Shown here one piece after another: positions 42,670 to 51,034 of a stretch of DNA of 64,000 nt. Location: contig CAYSVQ010000061.1 in the NCBI GenBank assembly GCA_964434565.1, positions 1-64,000 of the forward strand, given 5' to 3'. Below the pieces are notes generated by a model that saw nothing but the letters and a program-made list of their open reading frames with translations, ran no database searches and had not been told where the DNA came from. Position 1 is the stretch's first letter. The number at the start of each line of letters is the position of its first letter. The position numbers and the translations under genes were made by a program. The stretch is from Zeaxanthinibacter sp964434565 (GTDB taxonomy: Bacteria > Bacteroidota > Bacteroidia > Flavobacteriales > Flavobacteriaceae).

Positions 42670-43848
42670 TCAGCTGAATGCCTGAAGTCCTGTAATGTCG
42701 GCCCCGGTAATCAGCAAGTGGATATCGTGAGTGCCTTCATAAGTGATTACACTTTCGAGATTCATCATATGCCGCATAATGCTGTACTCTCCTGTAATCC
42801 CCATGCCACCCAGTACCTGCCGGGCCTCACGGGCAATATTGATTGCCATTTCCACATTATTGCGCTTGGCCATTGAGATTTGGGCTGTACTTGCCTTCCC
42901 GGCATTTTTAAGCTGTCCGAGCCGGAAAGCCATCAGCTGCGCCTTGGTAATTTCCGTGATCATCTCTGCCAACTTCTTTTGCTGTAACTGGGTCGCGGCA
43001 ATGGGTTTCCCAAATTGTACCCTTTCCTTGGCATAGCGGAGTGCTGTGTCATAACAGTCCATAGCCGCGCCAATAGCTCCCCAGGCTATACCATAGCGCG
43101 CGGAATCCAGGCAACCCAGGGGGGCGCCCAAACCGCTTTTCCCCGGCAAAAGGTTTGCCTTGGGGACTTTTACATTATCGAAAATAAGCTCGCCGGTGGC
43201 AGAAGCCCTGAGCGACCATTTATTATGGGTTTCCGGAGTTGTAAAGCCTTCCATACCCCTCTCCACGATCAACCCGTGAATCCTGCCATCTTCATCCTTG
43301 GCCCAGACCACGGCAATGTCTGCAAAGGGTGCGTTGGAGATCCATAGCTTGGCACCATTAAGCAATAAGTAATCCCCTTTGTCTTTAAAATTAGTTACCA
43401 ATCCGCCTGGATTGGATCCGAAATCGGGCTCTGTAAGCCCGAAGCAACCCATCATTTCCCCTGTGGCCAGCTTCGGCAGGTATTTTTTACGCTGTTCTTC
43501 CGTTCCATAGGTATATATAGGATACATTACCAGGGAAGATTGTACGGAAGCCGTTGAACGGATACCACTGTCGCCCCGTTCGATTTCCTGCATGATGAGA
43601 CCATAACTGATATGGTCGAGCCCCGCCCCGCCGTATTCCTGAGGAATGTAAGGCCCGAATGCCCCTATTTCGGATAGGCCGTCAAGAATCTCGTTTGGGA
43701 ATTCCGCTTTTTGTGCGTATTCTTCAATTATAGGTGATACCGCCCGCTTCACCCACTGCCGGGTGGCATCGCGCACCAGTTTGTGTTCTTCGGAAAGCAA
43801 TTCATCCAAATTGTAATAATCAGGTGCTTCGAATAGGTCGGGCTTCAT
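42670..43848 (-). CDS. Glutaryl-CoA dehydrogenase (acyl-CoA dehydrogenase family)
   Basis: The 392-residue flavoenzyme oxidises and decarboxylates glutaryl-CoA to crotonyl-CoA in lysine and tryptophan degradation. It matches the GCDH subgroup throughout: RSTASVQSSLVMYPIY with the substrate-binding Arg, CFGLTEPDFGSNPGG, NKWSLRASATGELIFD, CLDSARYGIAWG and the catalytic glutamate E371 (TYEGTHDIH). A dyad operator lies over its promoter. Confidence 0.92.
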   Translation of the reverse strand: MKPDLFEAPDYYNLDELLSEEHKLVRDATRQWVKRAVSPIIEEYAQKAEFPNEILDGLSEIGAFGPYIPQEYGGAGLDHISYGLIMQEIERGDSGIRSTASVQSSLVMYPIYTYGTEEQRKKYLPKLATGEMMGCFGLTEPDFGSNPGGLVTNFKDKGDYLLLNGAKLWISNAPFADIAVVWAKDEDGRIHGLIVERGMEGFTTPETHNKWSLRASATGELIFDNVKVPKANLLPGKSGLGAPLGCLDSARYGIAWGAIGAAMDCYDTALRYAKERVQFGKPIAATQLQQKKLAEMITEITKAQLMAFRLGQLKNAGKASTAQISMAKRNNVEMAINIAREARQVLGGMGITGEYSIMRHMMNLESVITYEGTHDIHLLITGADITGLQAFS

Positions 43849-43865
43849 AATTTAAAAAATTTTGC

Positions 43866-43907
43866 CAAAGGTAATTAATATAACATTACCTAACTTCTGT
43901 GTTATAT
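43866..43907 (-). promoter_or_regulatory. Promoter and candidate operator of glutaryl-CoA dehydrogenase
   Basis: On the minus strand a perfect -7 element TACCTTTG spans 43873-43866. Upstream, ATATAACA (43878-43885) and TGTTATAT (43900-43907) form a perfect 8-bp inverted repeat with a 14-nt spacer, centred near -32. Such a site would suit a dimeric repressor or regulator. No candidate regulator is adjacent. Confidence 0.5.
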
Positions 43908-43931
43908 TTTGAAATATCCGTTTTTTCCGGA

Positions 43932-45023
43932 TCAGGAATTAAGATAATGCGCAAGCAAGCGGTGAAAGTGATGTACCCCGGTTTCCCGGCTGGGGGAAAA
44001 ACGGCCTGTTGAATAAAAGTCGGATTGCAGTCCCCGCTGTACCCCTTGTACCACTACCTCGTCTTCCATCTCAACTTTGTCCAGACCGGCACCTGCCCCT
44101 GTCCCCAGCTGCGAACGGTCATACACATATGAAATGAAACGTATACGGGTCTCCCCCATATTTACGGGGGTGACAATATTAAGGGACAAACCCCATGGAT
44201 AAAAATTAAACATCAGGTTAGGGAAAATCCAAAAGTAATAAGCGGCTATTCTTTTACCGTGGTCTATATGATCTGCCGGCAGTTGGAAGACTGATTCGGC
44301 CTGAGATCCCGCATACCCGATCTGCAGGCTTCCGTGATCGAAGAGCAGCGTGTCGTATTTACCATAATCCAAAACGGCATCGAGGTCTTTGTGGACAAAA
44401 GGGATGTGAAAACCTTCAAGGTAATTGTCGCAATATAGCGCCCAATGGGCCTTTACGCTGTAAGTCCTGGACCGGTCGGGGTCTATTGAAAAATCATGCA
44501 AAGGCAGAAAACCCACCCGTTCTTCCATAACCTGGGCTACGTCTTCGAATTGAAATGCGGGAACCAGGGAGGTAAAATTCATAGGGCCCCAGTGATAAAG
44601 TGGAAAGCGGGGCAGGTTATCACAGGCGGTGGGAAAACCTTCGGCCTCCCCGAACTCCGGCATAAATTCAAAGGTGCCGTCCGCTGCAAATCGCCTGCCA
44701 TGATAGCCGCAGATCATTTTTTTTGCACTCCTGCCCTCTACCAGTAAGTTCCCCCGGTGCGTGCAAACGTTGCTGAGGCAGTATAGATTGTCCTTATCCC
44801 TGCTTAACAGTAAGGGAGCTCTAAGGTAACCGTCCAGCAGGTGGAATGCCACGCTCTTTTCCTGCCCCCGGGGCAGGTCTTCCGGGTCTATATATTGCCA
44901 GGACTTTTGGAATACCTTCTCCTCCATGTCTCTGAAAATTTCCGGGTTTCTGTAAAGGGAAGCGGGAAGGGTGCTGGCTTTTCTAATATCCGGGTCGACA
45001 TAAAATTTCTGAGCCATTGCCAT
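43932..45023 (-). CDS. Rieske non-haem iron oxygenase, alpha subunit type
   Basis: The 363-residue product has a Rieske [2Fe-2S] motif C87-x-H89 and C105-x2-H108 (VCTHRG, then ICGYHGRRF), then a catalytic domain with NYLEGFHIPFVH (the 2-His/1-carboxylate iron site). It is a stand-alone alpha subunit with no reductase, ferredoxin or beta subunit nearby. Relatives include aromatic-ring and quaternary-amine oxygenases; the substrate cannot be told. The start at 45023 (MAMAQKF) fits a -7 element at 45063-45056; an earlier ATG at 45053 lies on the predicted start site. Confidence 0.85.
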   Translation of the reverse strand: MAMAQKFYVDPDIRKASTLPASLYRNPEIFRDMEEKVFQKSWQYIDPEDLPRGQEKSVAFHLLDGYLRAPLLLSRDKDNLYCLSNVCTHRGNLLVEGRSAKKMICGYHGRRFAADGTFEFMPEFGEAEGFPTACDNLPRFPLYHWGPMNFTSLVPAFQFEDVAQVMEERVGFLPLHDFSIDPDRSRTYSVKAHWALYCDNYLEGFHIPFVHKDLDAVLDYGKYDTLLFDHGSLQIGYAGSQAESVFQLPADHIDHGKRIAAYYFWIFPNLMFNFYPWGLSLNIVTPVNMGETRIRFISYVYDRSQLGTGAGAGLDKVEMEDEVVVQGVQRGLQSDFYSTGRFSPSRETGVHHFHRLLAHYLNS

Positions 45024-45055
45024 TATAATTTGTACTTTAACCCGAAGCTGCAACT

Positions 45056-45063
45056 CAAATGTA
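45056..45063 (-). promoter_or_regulatory. -7 element of the Rieske oxygenase gene
   Basis: TACATTTG on the minus strand (45063-45056) is a perfect Bacteroidota -7 element. It predicts a transcription start near 45050, which excludes an ATG at 45053 as the start codon. Confidence 0.5.
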
Positions 45064-45101
45064 CATAAATATTCCTGAAGTTATTCCAGGTCCGGGCTGC
45101 T

Positions 45102-46436
45102 ATGTCAGGTAAAGGCGAAGCAAGGAAATTAGGGCTTTGGATGAGTACTTCCCTGGTGGTTGGCAATATGATTGGAGCAGGAATTTTCCTGATCCCGGCC
45201 GCACTCGCGGCTTTTGGAGGGATCGGGATTCTGGGCTGGATGGCCTCGGCATTAGGGGCCCTGTTGCTGGCCAGGGTTTTTAGTGTCCTCAGTACCAAAG
45301 TAAAGGAGAAAGACGGCGGTCCGTACGCCTATACCCAGGTAGCATTCGGTGATTTTATGGGCTTCCTGATCGCCTGGGGTTACTGGATCTCCATTTGGGT
45401 GAGCAATGCCGCCATTGCCATTGCCTTCGTAAGCGCGATGAGTGTATTTTTTCCGGTACTCGGAGAAAGTCCGGGTTGGGCTGTGGCAACAGGGATGGCT
45501 GCAATCTGGCTCCTGAGCTGGATTAATTCACTTGGCGTCCGCTCTTCCGGAAGGCTCCAGCTTATGACTACACTTCTAAAAGTACTGCCGATTATAATGA
45601 TCATTTTTGGGGGGTTCTTTTTCTTTGACGCCTCCAATTTTATTCCTTTCAATGCAAGCGAAGAAACCCCTTTCGCCGCCATTGCCATCACCGGTACCAT
45701 GACGCTATATGCCTTTCTTGGCGTTGAAAGCGCAACCATACCGGCAGGGAATATCAGGGATCCCGAAAAAACCATCGCCCGCGCCACGCTTATGGGTACG
45801 GGATTTACCACCCTGTTGTACATCCTGAGTACTGTGGTGATTATGGGGATGATTCCCATGGCCGAACTGGCAAAATCGCCGGCACCTTTTGCCGATGCAA
45901 TGGGGATCATGACCGGAAACTGGGGCAGCAAACTTGTTGCTGCAGGCGCTGCCATCAGCGCCTTCGGCGCCCTGAACGGCTGGACGCTCATCCTGGGGCA
46001 GGTACCAATGGCTACTGCTAAAGACAGACTTTTCCCTCCTGTTTTTAAACGGATCAACCGGCATGGAGTGCCGGCGACAGGAATTTTCATAGGGAGCGCA
46101 CTGGCATCCCTGGTGATGCTGATGAATTACACCGACGGCCTGGTAGCGCAATTCCGCTTCATTATTCTGCTGACAACCTTTTGCATGCTTGTTCCTTACC
46201 TCTTTACCGCGGCGGCATACTTAACGATAATGACCCGGGAAAAAATTTCCCCAAAAGCGGGAGTTACCGTCCTGCTTATCGGCAGCGCCACCTTTCTCTA
46301 TTCGTTGTGGGGAATGTATGGGGCCGGCGAAACCTCTATTGCCTGGGGCTTTATGCTGCTCATGGCAGGGGTGCCTTTTTACGTTTGGATGTTATGGCGA
46401 AACAAGCGCGGCATCAAGCCCGGGAATTCAGCTTAA
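45102..46436 (+). CDS. APC-superfamily amino-acid permease
   Basis: The 444-residue permease has 12 predicted helices and the APC signature in helix 1, VVGNMIGAGIFLIP, with the unwound Gly-x-Gly region. Helix 6 contains the second unwound segment (LYAFLGVESATIP). It resembles the basic amino acid/polyamine antiporter branch (AdiC/PotE-like). Divergent from the Rieske oxygenase and close to glutaryl-CoA dehydrogenase, it may import an amino acid that feeds catabolism; the substrate is unknown. Confidence 0.88.
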   Translation: MSGKGEARKLGLWMSTSLVVGNMIGAGIFLIPAALAAFGGIGILGWMASALGALLLARVFSVLSTKVKEKDGGPYAYTQVAFGDFMGFLIAWGYWISIWVSNAAIAIAFVSAMSVFFPVLGESPGWAVATGMAAIWLLSWINSLGVRSSGRLQLMTTLLKVLPIIMIIFGGFFFFDASNFIPFNASEETPFAAIAITGTMTLYAFLGVESATIPAGNIRDPEKTIARATLMGTGFTTLLYILSTVVIMGMIPMAELAKSPAPFADAMGIMTGNWGSKLVAAGAAISAFGALNGWTLILGQVPMATAKDRLFPPVFKRINRHGVPATGIFIGSALASLVMLMNYTDGLVAQFRFIILLTTFCMLVPYLFTAAAYLTIMTREKISPKAGVTVLLIGSATFLYSLWGMYGAGETSIAWGFMLLMAGVPFYVWMLWRNKRGIKPGNSA

Positions 46437-46439
46437 CGA

Positions 46440-47150
46440 TTACATTTTAAGGTAAAATTCTTTGGTAAGGGCGATATATTCCTCACTGTACTGATGCCGT
46501 TGAAGTTCTATGACAAGGCATTCTCTTTTGAGTTTTGCCGGTGCATCCCTCCTGAACTCCAGCAAACAACGTTTTATCCTGGAAGCAGGCTGCCCGCGTA
46601 TCTGGCAGATCCGGTGCAGGTGCAAGCCGCCTTCCAAAGCCAGTCCGGTAAAAACGGATACTTCCCTGGCAGGGAGTATGAGGGAGAAAGTCCCTTCTTC
46701 TGTCAGCAGAATGTTTACACCACGAAGTATAATTCCGAATGGCAGGAAATGTTGCTGCCTGGCCCGTTCCCTGGCACCGGAAAGCGGGCTGCTTATTTCA
46801 CCATAAAATGGAGGGTTGGTTACGATAAGGTCGTAACGTTCTTCGGCTTCTTCCAAAAATTCCTCAAGGCCCGAGTGATAGCAAAAAACCCGGTCTGCCC
46901 AGGGTGAAGCTTCAAAGTTATCCACACACTGTTCAAAGGCCATGGCGTCCGGTTCAATAGCGTCAATAATTCCCGCCGTCGTGCGCTGGGCGAGCATCAG
47001 TGAGATGAGGCCGGTGCCAGCCCCAATATCGAGAACAGCAGTGGGTGATGTGCCGGCCCATGCTCCCAGCAATACCCCGTCTGTGCCCACTTTCATGGCA
47101 CATCGATCCTGGCGGATACTGAACTGTTTAAATCTGAAAACCTGTTCCAT
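46440..47150 (-). CDS. tRNA1(Val) (adenine(37)-N6)-methyltransferase
   Basis: A 236-residue SAM-dependent methyltransferase with the binding loop VLDIGAGTGLISLMLAQR and the N6-adenine catalytic motif NPPFY (IVTNPPFYGE). Length and overall pattern match YfiC/TrmN6, which methylates A37 of tRNA1(Val). The N-terminus FRFKQFSIRQDRCAMKVGTDGVLLGAW is family-typical. It converges with the permease, 3 bp apart. Confidence 0.88.
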   Translation of the reverse strand: MEQVFRFKQFSIRQDRCAMKVGTDGVLLGAWAGTSPTAVLDIGAGTGLISLMLAQRTTAGIIDAIEPDAMAFEQCVDNFEASPWADRVFCYHSGLEEFLEEAEERYDLIVTNPPFYGEISSPLSGARERARQQHFLPFGIILRGVNILLTEEGTFSLILPAREVSVFTGLALEGGLHLHRICQIRGQPASRIKRCLLEFRRDAPAKLKRECLVIELQRHQYSEEYIALTKEFYLKM

Positions 47151-47362
47151 TGTTCGGATTTAGAGCCACTTGTCATTCATGATTTACGGCAGTCTAAAAT
47201 ACACCAATGTTGAGATACCCTAAGCCCTTTTAGGCACATGTACTTCCGAAAAATGCTGAAATTCTTTATTAAGCTGCTCATTAACAAAATATTAAGAATT
47301 TCCATTTTAAGATTCGGTTAACGAATTGTACCTTATAAGGGCTAACGAAAAAGAAAATTATT

Positions 47363-49294
47363 ATGGAATCACAAAAACGATTGCCCAGGGCATTTCTATG
47401 CCTTCTTTGCATCCTCTTTCTAAGTGGATGTTCAAGTGACGACAATGGTCCCGATCCTATGGAGCCGGTGCCCGACCCCAATACGGGTGACACCAGGACC
47501 TATGCGTTGACTGCTGTTGGTGATTCGGAAATATCCGGAACCGCCACTTTTATCGAAAACAGCGATAATTCCGTTACCATTGAACTGGAATTGCAGAATA
47601 CCGCCCCGGGAGGGCAGCATCCGGCCCATATCCATTTCAATACCGTGGTTGAAGGCGGGGGTATTGCGATTACGCTTGGTATGGTTGACGGCAGTACAGG
47701 GGAAAGCAGCATCGACATTACTTCACAGGACGATGGGACCCCAATCACCTATGCCCAGTTATTGGAATTCGACGGGTATATCAATGTACACCAGAGTACG
47801 GATGACCTTGGCACTTTGCTGACGCAGGGCGATATCGGTCAGAACGAACTTACCGGCACTTCCAAAACCTATGTACTTGGCCCTGTGGCTAATCCTGACA
47901 TCAACGGCATTGCGACCTTTGAAGAACGCGTAAATGGGGAGGCGCTGGCTACCATACAATTGGTCAATACCCCCGCTGGCGGAACCCACCCCACCCATAT
48001 TCACAATAACACTGCAGTGGAAGGGGGAGGTATTACCTTTACGTTCAATCCTATCGACGGGGATACCGGTAGCAGCCAGACCAATGTGGCGGCCCTGGAC
48101 GACGAAACCCCTTTTGGCTATGACGAGGTCCTGGAAATTGACGGCTATATTAACGTACACCTGAGTGCGGAGGAGCTCGGCATCCTGCTAGCCCAGGGCG
48201 ATATCGGCCAGAACGAATTTACCGGTACTTCCAAAACTTATGTTTTGGGACCAGTATCGGACCCGGCAATCAGCGGGACCGCAACTTTTGAAGAACGGTT
48301 GAACGGGGAAGCCCTGGCTACTATTCAACTAAACAATACCCCGGCCGGGGGAAGCCATCCCAGCCATATCCACAACAATACAGCTGCCGAAGGCGGGGGC
48401 ATTGCCTTTTCCTTCAATCCTGTTAACGGGGATACCGGCAGCAGCCAGACCAATGTGGCGGCCCTGGACGACGAAACACCTTTTGGGTATAACGATGTCC
48501 TGGAAGCAGACGGATATATCAACGTACACCTGAGCAATGAGGACCTTGGTACCCTGCTTGCACAGGCCGACATCGGTCAGAACGAACTAACAGGGATTTT
48601 TACGGAATACCCGCTTGCAAGTGTTTCGGATCCCGATATAGAGGGTTCCGCCACTTTTTTTGAGCGCCTGAATGGCGAAGCCCTTGCAATAATTGAGCTG
48701 GTAAATACCACGGCAGGGCTTACACATCCGGCGCATATTCACAATAATTCAGCCGCTGAAGGCGGGGATATCGCCTTTACCTTTATTCCGGTAAGCGGAG
48801 ATAATGGCACCAGTCATACCAATGTTGCCGCGCTCGATGACGCCACCCCATTTGGTTATGATGAAGTCCTGACTTTTGACGGATATATCAACGTTCACCT
48901 CAGCGATGCCGAGCTGGGCACCCTGCTGGCCCAGGGCGATATCGGCAGCAATATTGATCCGCCCGACGGGGAGGTACTTAACTTCGACGTAACAAGCAAC
49001 GGCCTGGTGTCCTACGTATTTAACGGAAACGGGTTCAATAATGAGGAAAATCCTGACTTGACCCTGGTACGGGGCCAAACCTATACGTTTACTGTAAACG
49101 CGTCCGGCCATCCCTTTTTTATAAAATCCGTTCAGGGAAATTCCAATGCCAATGCCTACAATAATGGTGTTACCAACAATGGTACGCAAGCAGGCACCAT
49201 AACTTTTGAAGTACCAATGGACGCCCCAGGCACCCTATATTACAATTGCCAGTTCCATGAAATAATGACAGGGCGAATAACCATAACCAATTGA
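47363..49294 (+). CDS. Lipoprotein with four CHRD-like repeats and a C-terminal cupredoxin domain
   Basis: The 643-residue lipoprotein (LSGC, Cys23) contains four tandem repeats of about 123 residues (44-165, 166-288, 289-411, 412-530). Each has an HPxHIH core whose HIH begins at residues 89, 212, 335 and 458, exactly 123 apart, and a DGYINVH strand. This is a CHRD-like pattern. Repeats 2 and 3 are nearly identical even in DNA (e.g. 48061-48120 and 48430-48489), suggesting recent duplication or gene conversion. The C-terminal domain (537-643) resembles a type 1 copper cupredoxin with H583, C629, H632 and M635. Function is unknown; surface copper binding or electron transfer is possible. Confidence 0.85.
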   Translation: MESQKRLPRAFLCLLCILFLSGCSSDDNGPDPMEPVPDPNTGDTRTYALTAVGDSEISGTATFIENSDNSVTIELELQNTAPGGQHPAHIHFNTVVEGGGIAITLGMVDGSTGESSIDITSQDDGTPITYAQLLEFDGYINVHQSTDDLGTLLTQGDIGQNELTGTSKTYVLGPVANPDINGIATFEERVNGEALATIQLVNTPAGGTHPTHIHNNTAVEGGGITFTFNPIDGDTGSSQTNVAALDDETPFGYDEVLEIDGYINVHLSAEELGILLAQGDIGQNEFTGTSKTYVLGPVSDPAISGTATFEERLNGEALATIQLNNTPAGGSHPSHIHNNTAAEGGGIAFSFNPVNGDTGSSQTNVAALDDETPFGYNDVLEADGYINVHLSNEDLGTLLAQADIGQNELTGIFTEYPLASVSDPDIEGSATFFERLNGEALAIIELVNTTAGLTHPAHIHNNSAAEGGDIAFTFIPVSGDNGTSHTNVAALDDATPFGYDEVLTFDGYINVHLSDAELGTLLAQGDIGSNIDPPDGEVLNFDVTSNGLVSYVFNGNGFNNEENPDLTLVRGQTYTFTVNASGHPFFIKSVQGNSNANAYNNGVTNNGTQAGTITFEVPMDAPGTLYYNCQFHEIMTGRITITN

Positions 49295-49318
49295 TCGCCC
49301 GCATACTTAAAATAGATA

Positions 49319-49344
49319 ACCCGCCTGTGAGTCCGCAGGCGGGT
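49319..49344 (+). terminator. Terminator between the CHRD lipoprotein and the sulfatase
   Basis: A 9-bp perfect stem, ACCCGCCTG (49319-49327) with CAGGCGGGT (49336-49344), has an 8-nt loop and is followed by ATTATTTT. It lies 25 bp after the lipoprotein stop and before the convergent sulfatase end, so it may serve both directions. Confidence 0.8.
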
Positions 49345-49371
49345 ATTATTTTCAGGAGTTTCAAATTAGGC

Positions 49372-50802
49372 TTAAGGTATGTCCCCTGCCGGCCTTTGTT
49401 CCGTACCTCCGGCCCCGGTAAGCGCGTCGCCAAGCCGGGAACGCATGGCGTTGGCAAGATTTTCTATCCGCTCCACAATTTCCGGATAGGCCCCGGCTAC
49501 ATTCCTGGTTTCACCCTTATCAGACACTACATCATAGAGGGCTATTTCACTTAGGGTTACATAACGGTATTCCCCGGGAATGCCGTCTTTCCCGGTCAGC
49601 TGTCCGTCCATTGTGCGGTAGGTATGCGGGAAATAGAGCTTCCACCTTCCATAGCGGACCGCATGCAGTTCATTTACCCCGGAGTAGAAGAAATAGGCTT
49701 CCTGCGGGCTTTTAGATACTTCCCCTGTTAGCAGTTGCCATGCACTTTTCCCATCTATGGTTCTTTTTGGCAATTCACTGGCTGTGGCTTCCGCGATGGT
49801 AGGCAGCAGGTCTATAGACATCAGGGGGTCATCAATAGTCCTCCCCCCTTCAAGGGCTTCAGGATACCTGATTATAAATGGCTCCCTGTGTCCTCCTTCC
49901 CAGGCGGTTCCCTTTCCTTCCCGGAAAGGGAAGGCGTTCCCGGCATGGTTGCCATAAACTTCCCATGGCCCATTATCCGAAGTAAAGATCACTATGGTTG
50001 TGCGGTCTATTCCATTATCCTTTAATGCCTGCATGATCTCCCCCACAGACCAGTCGATCTCCATAATTACATCACCATACAGGCCCGCTTCCGATTTTCC
50101 CCGGAACTTATCTGAGACAAACAGGGGGACATGTGGTTGCGGATGGGCTACATACAGGAAAAATGGCCCGCCTTTATTGCGATTGATAAAGTCCACGCTT
50201 CTTTCGGTGATCTGCGTGGTAAGCAGGGTCTGGTCTGTAAGTGTATCGATCACAGCCCTGTTCTCATAAAGGGGCAGGGGTCCGAAATTAAAGCCATCGC
50301 CTTGTTGGGGGTGCAACGGCCACATATCATTCGAATAGGGGATTCCGAAAAATTCGTCGAACCCCTGGTTCAGGGGCATAAACTCCGGCCGGTCGCCAAG
50401 ATGCCATTTTCCGTAAATTGCGGTAGCATATCCCCGGGCCTTCAACATGTCGGCCATGGAGGTTTCCCCCGGATTTAACCCGATTCTGCTATCGGGCATC
50501 AGGGCGTTATGAATGCCGATGCGATTGGGGTAACAGCCCGTTAGAATGGCTGCCCTGGAAGCTGAACATATGGCCTGGGCCACATAAAAGCTACTGAGCA
50601 GAACGCCTTCTTCCGCCATTTTATCCAGGTTTGGTGTACCGATATCCGGGGCGCCAAAGACACCAACATCCCTGTACCCCTGATCATCGGTAAAAATCAA
50701 TACCACATTGGGGCCCTCAGAAGGTTCGGGTTTTAACCGTTCTCCCAGCGACATACAGGCCGACATGAGAAGGCAGAGTAATAAAGTCAGGCTGTTGCGC
50801 AT
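49372..50802 (-). CDS. Sulfatase (type I, formylglycine-dependent), lipoprotein
   Basis: The 476-residue product is a lipoprotein (LLMSAC, Cys16) with the alkaline-phosphatase-like sulfatase fold. Metal residues D39-D40 are in LIFTDDQGY. The nucleophile motif C79-S-A-S-R83 (ICSASRAAILTG) requires conversion of Cys to formylglycine. GKWHLGD and TSDNGPWE are also present. It resembles arylsulfatase A-type enzymes acting on sulphated polysaccharides; the substrate is unknown. It is divergent from the haem-binding dehydrogenase. Confidence 0.92.
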   Translation of the reverse strand: MRNSLTLLLCLLMSACMSLGERLKPEPSEGPNVVLIFTDDQGYRDVGVFGAPDIGTPNLDKMAEEGVLLSSFYVAQAICSASRAAILTGCYPNRIGIHNALMPDSRIGLNPGETSMADMLKARGYATAIYGKWHLGDRPEFMPLNQGFDEFFGIPYSNDMWPLHPQQGDGFNFGPLPLYENRAVIDTLTDQTLLTTQITERSVDFINRNKGGPFFLYVAHPQPHVPLFVSDKFRGKSEAGLYGDVIMEIDWSVGEIMQALKDNGIDRTTIVIFTSDNGPWEVYGNHAGNAFPFREGKGTAWEGGHREPFIIRYPEALEGGRTIDDPLMSIDLLPTIAEATASELPKRTIDGKSAWQLLTGEVSKSPQEAYFFYSGVNELHAVRYGRWKLYFPHTYRTMDGQLTGKDGIPGEYRYVTLSEIALYDVVSDKGETRNVAGAYPEIVERIENLANAMRSRLGDALTGAGGTEQRPAGDIP

Positions 50803-51034
50803 CCTATGTTGATCAATCGCTTTTGCGGAGAAACTATCTTTTCAGGATAGCTTCAATGCTTTGCAAAAGGTAATGAATTTGATGAATTAATCTCCCGAAA
50901 AATTGTTGGTCTTTATACTAATCTGTCATTTTCGCAACGTATTCGATCACTATCGGAAAAAAATTGTACAGCTCCATGAATCGCATTAATTTTCATTGGC
51001 TTATAAGGCCCCTGAATACAAATAAGACCAACAG
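50803..51034. promoter_or_regulatory. Divergent promoter region sulfatase/haem-binding protein
   Basis: 232 bp between divergent genes. GTTGGTCTT (50905-50913) and AAGACCAAC (51024-51032) form a 9-bp perfect inverted repeat 110 bp apart; the right arm ends 2 bp before the ATG of the haem-binding protein. This could be a pair of half-sites for one regulator or chance. No clear FNR-type dyad is seen. Confidence 0.3.

Noticed and set aside
47363..49294. Repeats in this gene as an assembly artefact
   Set aside because: The four repeats differ in many places and keep frame and period, so they look like real tandem domains; only repeats 2 and 3 are near-identical.
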